Of a stretch of DNA of 64,000 bases, positions 1 through 12,400 are shown one piece after another. Source of the DNA: Callipepla californica brunnescens (Eukaryota > Chordata > Aves > Galliformes > Odontophoridae); contig JALIRH010000010.1 of assembly GCA_023055505.1 (NCBI GenBank), forward strand, positions 4,031,501-4,095,500. Reading direction: 5' to 3'. The first letter of the stretch is position 1. Each line of letters starts with the position of its first letter. A program made the translations under genes and the position numbers. The notes under the pieces were generated by a model that searched no databases, had not been told where the DNA came from, and saw only the letters and a program-made list of their open reading frames with translations.

Positions 1-2886
1 GGGAGCATACACTCGACAGATCTCACTCACTGTTCTAATGCAGTTCTCAAGGGTTTGGATGTCTCTTTTGAAAAGGATATCATCAAGAACAATTATAACA
101 TCAGCTTGAAGAAAAGCATTGTCTATATTGGTGTGCCCTGAAATACCACGGAGGAGTGGGAACGCCATGTCTTCAACTTCCATTACAATACCAGAAAGAT
201 GTTCCTGAAACTGGGCAGCATCAAGCAAATGGATACTGATTTCTGTGGTCATTCCAAACACATCACCACTTGCCAACAGGGGGATAAGTTGATAGCAGGT
301 TGGAGCTGATGCACTGACAAAAGGATACAGACAAATTATAGTTAATCACTGTACAGAGCTTGTACAAAAGTATTCCATCAATAAACACAAACATCTCACA
401 TTTGGATTTGATTATGTTTAAAAATGTAACCAGCTTGGATCCTATTTTGCTCTCCCATTTTAACACGTTAAAAATTTAAAAGTTGGAATGTTCTTTCATT
501 GGAAGGTTTTTCATTCTACACATTTCAAGTGATGTCATTTAAAAAATAAATATCACTAAAGAACCATGATTTTCTGGGGTTTTTTTAAGTATTTTAGGTG
601 GGTTTTTTTGTTTGTTTGTTTTTGTTTTTGGAGACTAGGGGAAACACATACATTTCTATGGTTAGAACTGCAAAAGACTATTTATTTAAATATTTCCAAA
701 AATATTTAATGTAAAATAGGTGCAGTATAAAATTCCTAGCTTGTTTTGTAAATACTTGCTTTTCCACAAGGTGATCTGGGGGGCTCACTGGTACCTGTTC
801 AGATGCTTAAACCAGAACAAAACACAACGAAAACAGAAATACTTTTAAATTCACACACTGAATGGTCATAGTGAGGGATGCAGGATCTAGTTCAAACCAG
901 CAAATTATATGAATTTATGTGTAACCTCAGCTCGTTATACCTGATGTGATAAGAAAAATTGTATTCCTCCAAAACAGTGAAAATTCTTAGATGCTCTTTT
1001 TACTCTAACCTGGTGATCCAGATCTGCAAAGGGGTGATAAGACTTCTAATCTCTTCCTGCTCTTTTTCAGATTCCATGTGTGCCTGTAGGTTCTCCTCGG
1101 CAATGTCTAACATTTCCTCAGTCAACATCATTGAGGTGATGCCATAATAGTGCTAAGAACAAAAACAGACATTCTCTAATCAAATGACAGCTCAAACACA
1201 GCACGGGAACACTGGGAAGGATAGCTTTATTCTACATTTGAAGGAGAAATAAAAACGAGCAATGCTATAAGAAGATGTAAATGGTGGGTTTACTGTATTA
1301 AGAGTAGCTCATTACCTGAGCATATTCCAGAAATTCATTAAGTCCTCCCAGAAGCAGACCCTTGCTTCCACGGTCCAACAGTTCTCTCCAAATGATTGGA
1401 GACTGTTTGTGCTCCCATCCATTCTTTTCACAAACATCATGAAGCCACTGCTAATGTAAACATCATCCCAGAAGGTTTTAATATTTGTTCACATTAGAAT
1501 TTGTGTGTTACAGCTGTAAACATTCTTATTATTTCCTCGCAATACATAATTACAAAGTGCTTAAGACTTATCCACATACCAGTGTGCAAAAAATGGCAGA
1601 TTGACACAAAGCAAGTTATACTGATATACTGCAATAATTCAGCAGCAGATAAAAAGATTTTAGTAATTTCCACTTGTTTTTACTGCTGTAGTTTTGCTCT
1701 ATTGTTTTAGAGATATTGAACGCAGAAACATTGCAAATCAGCAAGGAATCTCAGGATTCTTTAAGCAGGTGAGTAGGTAAGAAGTAGGTAACATCTGCGG
1801 GAGGTAAGTAGGCTGCAGAAGTTAACTGCTATTCACTTTACTAGTTGACTTACTTGGCTGAGATGTCAAGCAAAGTACAAAGGGTAAAAACACCACAGCA
1901 CTGTCTGTCTTGTTAAGTAATACTGCAATTTTTTTTTTATAGGGACCACACTGTGGATGCAGCAATACGTAAAATTGGGCATATGGAAAAGTACTCAGAA
2001 AGGCCTGTTCATACTGTAAATACAAGATATTTCATTTCATACTTCCATTGTAATTCCAAGCCCTTGAATGCCAGAAATGCTCTTGAAAATGACAGTGAAA
2101 GTCAGAGAACGCAAAAAATTTACTGTGAGCAGCCACATATACTCAATAAGAAATGATAAACTTCAGCTCTTACCAACTAAGCACACGTGGCTCTCGTTCT
2201 GCGTCCCTATCCTGCAGTAAGACTCGCAGCATTCAAACTCTCCCTCGGGCTGGGAAGCGTGCAGCGGCCGTGCTCGCACATCCAGTCGCTGACAGAGCAC
2301 AGTAAGACGTACTAGAGGTCTGCACGTCCCCACGTCTGGATCAGCGGCCCTTACCTGCCACCTGTCGGGGTGCTGAACCACCTTGTGCACGCTGAAGGCT
2401 GGCAGCTTAGCCTGCAGGCAGTCGGCCAGGAGCTCGGCTTCGGCGTACTGCGGGCAGCCTGCCCTGCCTGCGGAAGCAGCACAGCATGGATAAAGGAACG
2501 CGGTGACTGATAAAAACAAGTCAATGCTTTTTGCACGCTTCCAGATTCACGCAGAGCATGTGTAAACAGCCGGTCCCACATGAGACAGCATCAAAGCGAG
2601 TAAATTAACTAGCTGCGAAAGGGTAATGTCAGGGGCCAAGCGATCCTCAGTTCAACAAGAGCATTTCAACCAACGCCTAAGTAGTACTTCACCGCGCGAG
2701 CGTCGGGGAGCACGAGGGGCAGAAGCTTCCCGACGAAGTAAGGGTAAGGGGGCTGACTGGAAAGCGGCTGCGGCGGCGTAACGGAAAGACTAAGCTAAGA
2801 GACATCAAGGGCGAGAAAGGCGGCAGAGCCCCGCGCAGCACACGGCACCCAAGGGCCGCCTCACCCGCCAGCACCAGCTTGGCCAT
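1..2886 (-). CDS. MDH1B: Malate dehydrogenase 1B-like protein, N-terminal five exons (partial)
   Basis: Five coding exons read on the minus strand: 2886-2865, 2467-2355, 1450-1316, 1152-1010 and 313-1, the last running off the window. Joined phases are consistent and give about 242 residues. The start ATG at 2886 gives MAKLVLAG, followed by [18 protein letters not shown], the MDH1B-specific N-terminal region. Residues 46-90 contain [12 protein letters not shown] and KGLLLGG, close to what I know of mammalian MDH1B. From about residue 131 (PLQIWITSASAP) the chain enters the MDH Rossmann domain, but the usual glycine-rich GAAGQ loop of cytosolic MDH1 reads SASAPT. The MPRREGMERKD-type substrate loop is also not recognisable near residues 218-230. 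Family membership is clear. Dehydrogenase activity is doubtful on these residues and, for the family, not established to my knowledge. It shares a promoter with FASTKD2. The remaining exons lie beyond position 1. Confidence 0.93.
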
Positions 2887-2972
2887 GCGCGCCCAGCCCG
2901 AACGCTCGTTCCGCCGTCGCACGGCAACGCGCCGCGCGCCGCGACCGTTTGTCCCTCAGCGCGCGCCGTCCC

Positions 2973-2990
2973 TCTCGCGAGGCTCGCGAG
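2973..2990. promoter_or_regulatory. Tandem CTCGCGAG motifs (BANP/Kaiso-type core element)
   Basis: Two overlapping palindromic CTCGCGAG cores lie between the divergent genes. The first, TCTCGCGAGG, differs by one base from the TCTCGCGAGA element known to bind BANP in methylation-sensitive CpG-island promoters. Binding here is inferred only from the motif. Confidence 0.45.
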
Positions 2991-2999
2991 GCTCGCCCA

Positions 3000-3048
3000 G
3001 AGCGTGCGCGCGGAGGGCCGTTAGGTGCTATGGCGCCCGGCGAGCCAG
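3000..3048 (+). other. FASTKD2: FASTKD2 non-coding first exon (5' end approximate)
   Basis: A donor GTAACC begins at 3049 and pairs with the acceptor TTCTTCCAG that ends at 3348. Exon 2 therefore starts at 3349 and contains the main start codon at 3430. The 5' boundary is a guess from the position inside the CpG island. The exon contains an ATG at 3030 that opens a short upstream ORF. Confidence 0.6.
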
Positions 3049-3416
3049 GTAACCGCTCCCGGGCGGCGGAGCCGGGTTCTCTGCAGTCACGCGGGTGTGC
3101 CGCGAGCTGTGCGGAGCCGCCGTGCGGCCCCGGGCCGGCGGTGGGAGGAGGTTCTCCGTCCTGCAGCGGTGGCTGCGGTCGGACGAAGAGCGGGCGGGAG
3201 TCCCGGTCCTTCTGCACGTCGCTTCCCAGCCGCGGTTTTTGTTTGTTTTTCCGTGGCGGTATTACTTAGTTACTTAAGCCTGAAGGTCTGTTGTGTATCA
3301 TTTCCGCTTGACCTCACGTGTAATTGATTTTTTGTGTTCTTCTTCCAGGCCTTTTTCCAATGGTAGGATTTCATCAGGTCCCTCACCTTGAGTTAGCATT
3401 TTACGTCGGTGTTTGA
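3030..3416 (+). other. Upstream ORF in FASTKD2 5' leader, spliced 28 codons
   Basis: The ATG at 3030 has G at -3 and G at +4, a strong initiation context. After splicing 3048 to 3349 it reads MAPGEPGLFPMVGF and onward for 28 codons, and stops at TGA 3414-3416. That is 13 nt before the FASTKD2 start at 3430. If transcripts begin upstream of 3030, this uORF should reduce or reroute initiation at FASTKD2. It could be bypassed if transcription starts downstream. No peptide function is implied. Confidence 0.45.
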
Positions 3417-3429
3417 GACGTTGACAAAA

Positions 3430-6400
3430 ATGAATAATAAAATCGGGTATTTGTTGAGCACAGTCAGGTACCTGTGCCGGTGCAGTGCTGTGCCCAGGCC
3501 GTCAGCGCCTCCGAGCAAGCACACTGCGCAGTGCGGCAGGTACCGGCATGGCCTGGAGGATGTGAACTGCAGGAAATTGCTTCTAAATCCTTTTCCCTCC
3601 CTACGTGGATCACCTCTAAGATTTCTGTCTCAGAAGGCGGATGTTTTCAGTGCGGGCGATGAAGCAGAGCAAGAAAAGAGTAGAGAGGCTGTGGTGAGCG
3701 AGCGAGCTCCGCAGAGCTCCTTGGAGCTGGAGAAGCTGGAGGGTGATGCTCAGAGCTTCAGAGTGAAGGCGGCGCTGGATCAGAATGAGCAGTTCTTCAA
3801 CAGGCTCCAGAAGTGTACCTGTCCTAGCGACATACTGGACTTGGCCTCAGAGTCTGCTGTCTCCATTAAGCAATTCACGAACTGTTTAACCACCATGTGG
3901 AAGCTCTTCAGAAACATGTCAGAAGACCGGCGGCGCTACGAAAAGCAGCTCACCTTTGAGCACCCAGCCTTCATCAGGCTTTGTCAGCAGCTCCTGCGGG
4001 ACTCCAGAAGGATGACACGGGGCGACCTGGTGTTCAGTTTGCACGCCGTGGTAAAACTTGGTGTTCCTCAGAACACTCTCTTAGTCCAGACTTTGTTGAG
4101 GGTGTGCCAAGTAAGTGTCAAAATCCCCCATGGAAGTTTGGGGTAAAACACTACCGTTAGCTTTTTGAGGCTGTACAGTGTCAGAGAGATCTGGGTTACG
4201 TCTCTGCTTTAGTCTGAATTTCAGAGGAAAATTAGAAATTTAGTTAGAAGCTAATTAGAAAATTAGTTAATCTGCATGCAAGTCTAGTTTCCTTCATTTT
4301 TTAAAACACTGGCTAATTTCACACACATAACTGAGAGAGATGAAAAATCTGCCCTTTTCAAATGAAGTAAGAGACTGCAAAGTCAATGGAGAATTAAACT
4401 TATGAGCTCACCTGTAGGGGGAAGACAGGATGGCAGGTACAAACTTAGAGTTATTCTTTTCAGAAAGTTTTACTGGTTTGAAGTAATCGATCTAACATTG
4501 AGAAAACTCTTTAACAGGAAAAGCTCAATCAACTGGATAACCGCTGTTTGTCAGTTTTGGCAACTACGTTAGTAGAGATGGATGAAGACAAGAATGTGAG
4601 CGCTCTTCAAGCTGGATTACAGTGAGAAAAATATCTTACACGTTATTAGTATTTAAATATTGTTTGAATATATGTGTCTTAAAAATAATCAAGGGATTAT
4701 TAAGTCTGTACATAAAAGATGTGTAGTGGTTTTAGGATCTAAAGCTGTCTCTTACACGAGATAATGGCTGTACAAGGTGGGGATTTTTGGCACTAAGTTC
4801 TAAGCAGGAAGACTTTTGATCACACAGGATGTTAGACCACTCTGCAGCAATGAGTATTCTGACTGTATCTCCACCACCGTGTTTCGTTATGGTCAAGTCC
4901 CCTCTCATGCCTCTGTTTTACTTGTGTGTAAAAGGAGGTAATGAAGCTAGCTTAAATTATAAAGTACTTTGTCTTTTTATCATGAAAAATATTGTTTAAC
5001 AGCCCGTGACTATTTCCTTTTAATTTAGTAGGGAAAATTTTAGATGAAAAGAAGTTCTGATTTTATCTATCTGTGAATCCAGCAGAGCTTTCCTGCGAGT
5101 GCTTTATCAGAATAACTTCTTAGATTGTAATGATTTTCTCTAGGCCAATGAGATTTGCATGGGTATCCATGCTGCTGACTCACGTGATTCTTTTTACTGA
5201 GGCTGTCACACAACTTGCAGTAGTTTAGTTCTTTTGGTCCTCAGTCATGACCTTTTCTGAAAAGATGGATGTGTTAGTGGCATGCAAAAGGCAGGTTTTC
5301 CTGTAAGCTCAGGTACACAGTTCTTGTAGGTTGGTAGAAAACAGGAGATCCACCTACAGGCTATTCTGTCTGTTTGAGAGGGCAGCATCTGCAGCAATGA
5401 ATTTCAGAGCAATACACTGCCTTAGACAGTGACACTTTATACTTCAGTAGTTGTGTAGATATATCTGAGAGTTAATTCAGAGGCAACAATTACAGTACTT
5501 CCCTCTGAGCCAGACAAGGCAGTGCTGGGAAAACAGAACTCCTTCATCATGAGCTTATGTGTTATGATATCCCCTTCTGTCCCTGCAGCTCACAGAACAT
5601 CTTGTTCATTTTTTTGCACCAGATTGTTGTCAATGTCCGTTCGTAAGTTTCCTGGATGTTATAAAGCATGTGTGGTTTTCTGCAGAATTGTTAATTCCTT
5701 GATGCTTAATAGCATGCACATTTGCAGTCACCTGTAGTACCAGGGAAGGTGATATTTCTGATTTCTGATAATTCAGAGTTAGTGAGGGATAACATTTAGA
5801 TATCAGGAAGCATTAGCAAAACATATATTTGAACCAGTATAATTATTTCCAACTGTGCTGTAGCCACATCATGTAAAATCGTGCCTGTCTTGCAAGTAAG
5901 TGGTCTAAGAGGAACAAGGAATTACTGCTTTAACTTGGTAATATACTAATGAGGAAGAGTGAGGGTACCTACCTGTTGGTGCTGAAATATACTGTCTCAA
6001 GGCCTTGCATTTCTTTCTTCATCAGATTACTAGTGGAGCAGCGAATCACAAGCATCAGAGATATCTTTATACTGCAAAACTTGATGAAATGTATGGGAAA
6101 GGATGCTCCAGTCTTCCTGAAAAAGAAATTTGAGGTAAACTTGGGGGGGGTTCATTTTTACTTTCATAAAGCCTGTGCTTTTGCGTCATTTTATAAATTG
6201 TGTATAGGTCCTTCCAGGTGCACAAAATAAATACACGAAGGTTTTGGTGCATGAACCTATATGTGTAAAAGGAACATAAATTTGGAGCTGGGAGTATTAC
6301 CCTGTGAAAAGGGGCAGAAAGCAATGGAAATTGCACAAAAGGAGTTGAGAGTAAAATAGCTGTTCCCTTGCTTCTTGTTTGGGTTGGCCACATAGTATTT

Positions 6401-9400
6401 CACGGAAGAACGCGTAGGCTGTTCTCTGATTCCCTTGAACAACATGTAGCTGGAAGACTGACAGTACTGCAGACAATTTTTATTATAGGTGCATTTTGTG
6501 TTTACCTCTTGATATACATGCAGTAAGAATATTGTTTTTTTAATATCCAGTAAAGCTAGACTCATTTTTACTGTCATTTCTATTAGTCTGATTGCTCTTT
6601 CTATAAATGAAGTCCGTTCTGTGGCATTAGAGCTGCTCTTCTGTGTCTCAGTGCACATCTGTAGCTGGATGTTTGTATCAAAAATATGATCTAACTCCAT
6701 ACTGAGCATCATGTTGGAGACTTAACGCATCTGAACTAGTAATTGCAGTAATGTAAATATCAGCTGTGTTAATTATATTTCTGCTACTACTTTTTTTTTT
6801 TTAGTTAGCATAATGTATATATTCACAGCATTTGAAAATAAATTTTAATGAGACTTCTTTTAAAAAATCCATGTAAAGGCAAATTGCTGTGAACTCAGTG
6901 ACACAGATCTAGAAAACTTGATCTGCTCTAATAGTGTACTGAGAAACTGAAAGAAGTTATTTTATGCTTTTGCTTTCTGTTGCTCCTTTTTCTTTCCCAT
7001 AAGTCTAGAAAGGTTAAGAAATTTGGGGAAGTTTTGGTTAAAAGTTTTTGTTAAGAAAACAGTAGTAGTGCATGTGGAGAATGAAGGATTTAATAAATTC
7101 TAATTCACTCTAGATGGCAATTTTGAGAGAAATAGACCACCTGACTTACCCGAATGCTCACCGTGTGTTCTTGGGTCTTGTCGCAGTGAATTACTGTTCC
7201 GTTCCAATCCTGAATGCCTGCAGTCAAAAGATCCAGGGTAAGAAAAAAAGAAAAAAAAAAGTGTTTATTAAATTTCCTTTCCTTGTGCCAAGTTCTTCCT
7301 CATTATTGTTTCACATCCCTTTCTTGATTTCCTTTAAAACTCAGGAAACATCTTATTTTCACAGGATAAGATAGTAACGTGGTGTGATTTCATAAGTGGC
7401 AGGAGAGAAAAGTACTGATGGATAGTGGTAACAAATAGTTCTTGTAGTCTCTACCCTTTGTAACATTTTCTTGAATGATGTATTTTTCTTTGATTTTCTC
7501 CTGTATGCATTATTTAGGAAAAAAGAAATGAAGTTCTGTGGATTAGGATGCAGTCTTTAACTACGATATATTGCCTTTTACCATAGGACTCTACCACACA
7601 GACATAGGCTATGTGGCATTCAGGGTCAGCAGCTACTCAGTACATTTTTCTGCATATTCTCAGGACTTGCTGCATGTTGTGCAAATTATGCTCTGGGCAC
7701 ACTGATTTATTTCTTGGTAGAAACTAACCCTTTCGGAGTTGGAGGTAGAATAGGAAGAGGAGGAGAGCACATCCTTTGGGGCCCATGGTGCAAGGGAATG
7801 TGCCAGCACGTTTTACAAGATCTGCTCTGTTGCCGGGGCTTTCAAGAAAACAGTGCCCTCTTCCATATCTAGGGACCTGACCATAGTTGTAATAACTATG
7901 TATTTCATAAATTAAATTAATTTTTGCAGCAGTGAAGAAACGACCCTGTGGTGATATTCATTTTCTAATTACTCAGCAGATGGAGATTCAGGTCTAAGTG
8001 TCCTGTAATACAAGATTCCTTTGGCCTATAACAAGCATTACAAATCACTTCATTGAATGCGCAGCTTGTTGTCTTCAGTTGCAGTTGTCAGTACTCAGCA
8101 CTTCAAGAAATGAGGTGTTTCGTGCTAAGCCCAGGAAGCCACTGAGCGCAGCTCAGAGGATGTGAATTCAGTTATTTTCCTGCTGTCGTCTTGAGTCCTC
8201 TGGCAGGGGAAGCAGTGAAGTGTACAACTGATGATTGTACTATTGCAGTTGTGCTCTTTTCTCCTGCAGTCATTATCTTTTATGGCATGCATGTCACTCA
8301 TTGCAGCAAGCAGTGTAGGAGTTCAGAAAGAGCATTGTTTCTTGGTACTTCATCTTTTTCAACTCAGGTTTTCATTGATTTGTATTATTTGTTCTTTTTT
8401 GCTTTTATGTTACAGAGAATATTCATGATGCTCCATTTCGGCAATTAATTGTTATTCTGGAAGCTTGTCACAGTCTCCAGTACCGTAATATAGAGCTGTT
8501 TTCTGCAGTAGCAGACTATGTTAATTCTGTTGTCTGCCTTTTGGACAAAAGACAGGTGAGTTTGAGACCAAATAATTTGTAGTAGTAGCAGTAAAATGAG
8601 CAGTTTATGGTTTGTTCTTTTTCCCTTTTTCATGTATATCTTTGGTCTCTGGAAACAAGATTTGTATGAATTCCACTTTGAAGTTCATGCGGTTAATTTT
8701 CATTGATTTTTCTTTGACTTACAGAGTAAATTAAGAAAGAAAAAGGTTATGTTAAGGTTTTAGAAGTTTGCTTTCATTAAAAATACTTCTTATGGAAAAC
8801 AAAAGATAAGATCCACTTCACTGGCTTTCTTGACCTTATAAAAAACATCTTTTGTTTTAGATTATCCATTTTCTCTCTGCCTTCGAGACACTAGGCTTTC
8901 AGCCAAGTGAACTGATGGGTGCTCTTGCTGAGAAAGTTACAGAAGACTCCGAATTCCTGGACTTGAAAAGCCTCTTGATTGTTCTTAGAGTGTATTCACG
9001 GCTCAACTATGTTCCCAGAGAGCAACATCATTCGTAGGTTTCCATTTGAGAATGCCTTATGTTACGTAGCCAGTGTAGAGTAATATAAGGAAATATATGG
9101 AATGGCAAGTGGTGTTTGATTTCAACTGTGTAAAAGTCCATATCTGGATTTATTAATCTGGAAGGTAAATTTGCTGTGCTTTTAGTATTTTTTTAAACTA
9201 TATAAGTACAGTTTTCTATACCTGAAAATGGGTACTTTCTTGGAATTAGACTGATGAAGCTACTAAATCTGTTGATAGGCAGCTGTAGCCTCAAAGATTC
9301 TAATGCTAGCGGTGGATTGAACAACATAGGATTATACAAGATAATAATGATTTCTAGGTTGCATTTTTGAAAACTACATTTTATATAGCCTTACTTGTGT

Positions 9401-12400
9401 ATTTAGATATTTTTCTTCTGCTTTTGAAGGTTTTATGAGACTCTTCATAGCTGCTTGAATAAGTACCTTCCCCAGATTTCCAACGCAGAACTGCTTAAGG
9501 CAGTGTATTCACTTTGCATCTTAGGATATATTCCTCACCAAGCACTCGATCAGCTGCTGAAAAAGGAAAACTATGAAGAACTTGTGTCAGGTCGGGCCTT
9601 GCTTTGTCATATTCTTTAAAAGCATAGTGCATCTCCATACATACATTGTTTTAATAATGCTAAAGTTTATAGTTAGACTTAAGACAAACACCATTAGCAT
9701 TAAATGTGACATTTGCAAGAAAAAAACTGACGTAGTACCTGTGATCTAAGTGACACCACATTCTCAAATTATGTACTAGGGCATCAAGTTTACTGTCTTG
9801 GGCTCCATGGTGGCTACAGTTTAATAGTTTGCATACAAATGAATGTGAGATTGGCCAAAATAGTAGAAGTGTGCTGAGAGGTAAGGGTTCTATCTTCAGC
9901 AGATGTTCGGGCATTTTTAAAAGCATGGGAGATCTTAACATTTGTAAACCAACTTCAGTACCTGAAATCGGAACAGATTCTGAACAGACTGTAAAAGATA
10001 ACAAAATGAAAAATTTTGTGAGGTGATACACTGAATGTAAATTTTTTTTAATCATTTTCAGGTGATCTTTACAAGGAAAAATGGGAAATGATGCTTCACT
10101 GTGTGAGAACATGTATGGAACTTGATAGCCCTTCCTTCTTGCAGCCTGCATTTCTGCCAACAGAGAATTTCTCCTCAGTAGTATCTTCTGTTAATCTCAG
10201 AAAGGCTCGGGAGGCACTGCTACAACTTCTGGGAGATGAGAACATGTTTCGGCAAAATGTTCAGCTGCCATATGAGTATCATATTGGTATGGAGCCATAT
10301 TGCTGTCATAAGTCATTACTTTTTAGTGCAGATTTTTAATCCCTAACATAATAAGGTGGTAACAAATTTGCATAGATTACAGGTGAGTAAAAGGTAAAGT
10401 TTTGAAGACAGTCATTAAAAATGATTTCTTTGACTGCTCGGTCTTATTTTCTAGAGTACTTGTTAATGTCAGTTTACTCAGACATGATTGCTTTTGTTTA
10501 CAAAACCGATTTGGATTTTTTGTTGAGCATCAGCAAGCAGATTTTAACTGCATATAATTCCAGTCTATCCAACTATTTCAGATAGTTGACCTCTTAGTAT
10601 TAAAGCTAAATTTAAAACAAAAAGTCACCTTCTTTTGTTCTCTGATTTATTGCTTCTTTTAAGCTCTGGATGATGTGTGAGTTCAGCTTTCATTTATGAA
10701 ATGGGATATTGTCTTTGAAGGGTGACCATTTCATAACATTTGATTTCTGTAACATTTTGATTTACATTTGCAGCAACACAGATTATCAGATTATGATATT
10801 TGTATTAATTTTCTTCTCAAGTATTTCTAACTAGGAATCAGACTAAAGGACAACCTGAGTAGGTGTGACAGACTCAGATCAAAACTTTAAACTAAAGATT
10901 TTCTTTAAACTAGGATTTCACTTATTTCATTTTCATAAACTTATGTCCACAATTTCAAAAGAAACTCTCTTTTCCTGGAGGTGTGAAAGTGTGAAAGCTG
11001 TAGCTGTTCAGATTGGTAGCAGGGAGGGAAAAGCCATCAGTAACTTAAATTGCTGGAGAACAGAGATTGGAAACAGCAGTGACAGTATCTGGTAACTTTT
11101 TTGAAGAAGCTACATGGGTTGTTAATTGTAAACTGTTGCAGTGTTTAATGTTTTGGGTTTGTTTTTTTTTTTTTCAGATTTTGAAATCTGCATGGATTCA
11201 GAACGAAAGAAAGTGCTCCCAGTAACTGCAACAGAGAGTCATACTGACATAAGTGTTCAAAGGTGCCTTTTTTTAACTGGATAATTCTTCTAGCAGGCTA
11301 GTTTTGCTTATATTTATTCTACCCAATTACTATTTCCACTGATTTGCAGAAGCAAAGTAGAAGGTTTCTTATTTGTACTCACAGAAATGTACAGATATTG
11401 CCATGCATTGATTGAGCTGAGAAAAAACAACTCATCCAGCTCACTGCCTTGTTCTGACAGAGGCTAATTACATTACAGAGAAGAAGGCAGGAAATTTCAC
11501 GGGAAGGATAGTCTCAGCCTCTTGTAATAGATACAGATTTTGAAGTATGATTAAAATTGGGGGAAAAAAAATTATGGTGTAAAATTCCAAGTATTTCTGT
11601 GTCCAATTAAAAATTGTGTTGTATTTCTAAGTCCCCAAAATTTGCATCCCAGTGATATATTTTAGCAGTGAATTCAGCTGCCAAAATATAATTTGAATAA
11701 AAAGTATCATCTTGTGTGAGAAAAAGTGACCCTTCGCTAACTGAAGTGGGACATGCATCATTCTAGTAAGGCTTAACTGGAATTGGGTAATATTAACACT
11801 TGTGTTCTGGATCACTGTACAGCAATATATTTTGTACCATTTGCTTTAGCTAGTGAATTGTGTAATGAAAATTGTTTTTCAGGGCATTCCTTTTCTTACC
11901 TTTCTAAGTAGATTTTATGGCAAGAAGTAACTGATCCTGAGTATTAGCAAATGATCAAAGTAGATGAACTAACTGTCAAAATAACGTAGAATTTTGAGTG
12001 AGCTATTTCCTTTTTATGGGGGAAGTGGAAGGATTTAATTCTGCTCTAGGAGTTTGGGTAGACGCTAGTACTTTTGTGAAGCTCACAAATGTAAAAAGTC
12101 TTAAGTCTGGAGAAAGAGAAGGGATAACAAGATGTGTGCGGTCTTAATATTTTACCTTTCAGAAAGATGTTTATGTATTCTGCAGTGTTAAAAGATAATA
12201 TTAAATCATGGTATTATACTCTTTTTGGTTGTAGATTGGCTTTTCTCTTTGTTCCTATGTCTGGTTTTTGTTTGGGTACAACACACCCCCAAGGGAAACT
12301 TGCAATGAAGAAGCGGCACCTAAGTAGACTGGGCTATCATGTGATTCTGGTAAGAGGAGCCCTTCTGCTGTCTCTTGTTTAGATCATGTTATCAGCACAA

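Larger units (their letters stand above)
2690..3230. promoter_or_regulatory. CpG-rich bidirectional promoter of MDH1B and FASTKD2
   Basis: This is a GC- and CpG-dense stretch in otherwise AT-rich DNA. It spans the MDH1B start codon (2886, minus) and FASTKD2 exon 1 (donor after 3048, plus), so the two divergent genes start within about 150 bp of each other. No TATA box is apparent, as is usual for CpG-island promoters. It contains a TCTCGCGAGG motif at 2973-2982 with a second CTCGCGAG at 2983-2990. An X-box-like GTCGCACGGCAAC lies at about 2916-2928. Transcription start sites cannot be placed from sequence alone. Confidence 0.8.

Noticed and set aside
2949..3269. Overlapping open frames on both strands of the CpG island
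   Set aside because: High GC removes stop codons in all frames. The splice model for FASTKD2 exon 1 and the MDH1B start explain the region.
3409..3429. Upstream GTG-extended start for FASTKD2
   Set aside because: There is no ATG in that extension and an in-frame TAG lies at 3394. ATG 3430 aligns with a conserved internal Met of human FASTKD2.
6257..6712. 151-codon minus-strand open frame in FASTKD2 intron 4
   Set aside because: Composition is that of translated AT-rich intron, with no recognisable motif and no neighbouring exon with matching splice sites.
8231..8250. Short palindrome GTACAACTGATGATTGTAC in FASTKD2 intron 5, considered as a snoRNA
   Set aside because: There is a D-box-like element but no paired C/D boxes at proper spacing. 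Treated as chance.
9660..10160. 166-codon minus-strand open frame
   Set aside because: It lies antisense across intron 8 and exon 9 of FASTKD2, shows no family resemblance and is explained by the opposite strand of a coding exon plus chance.
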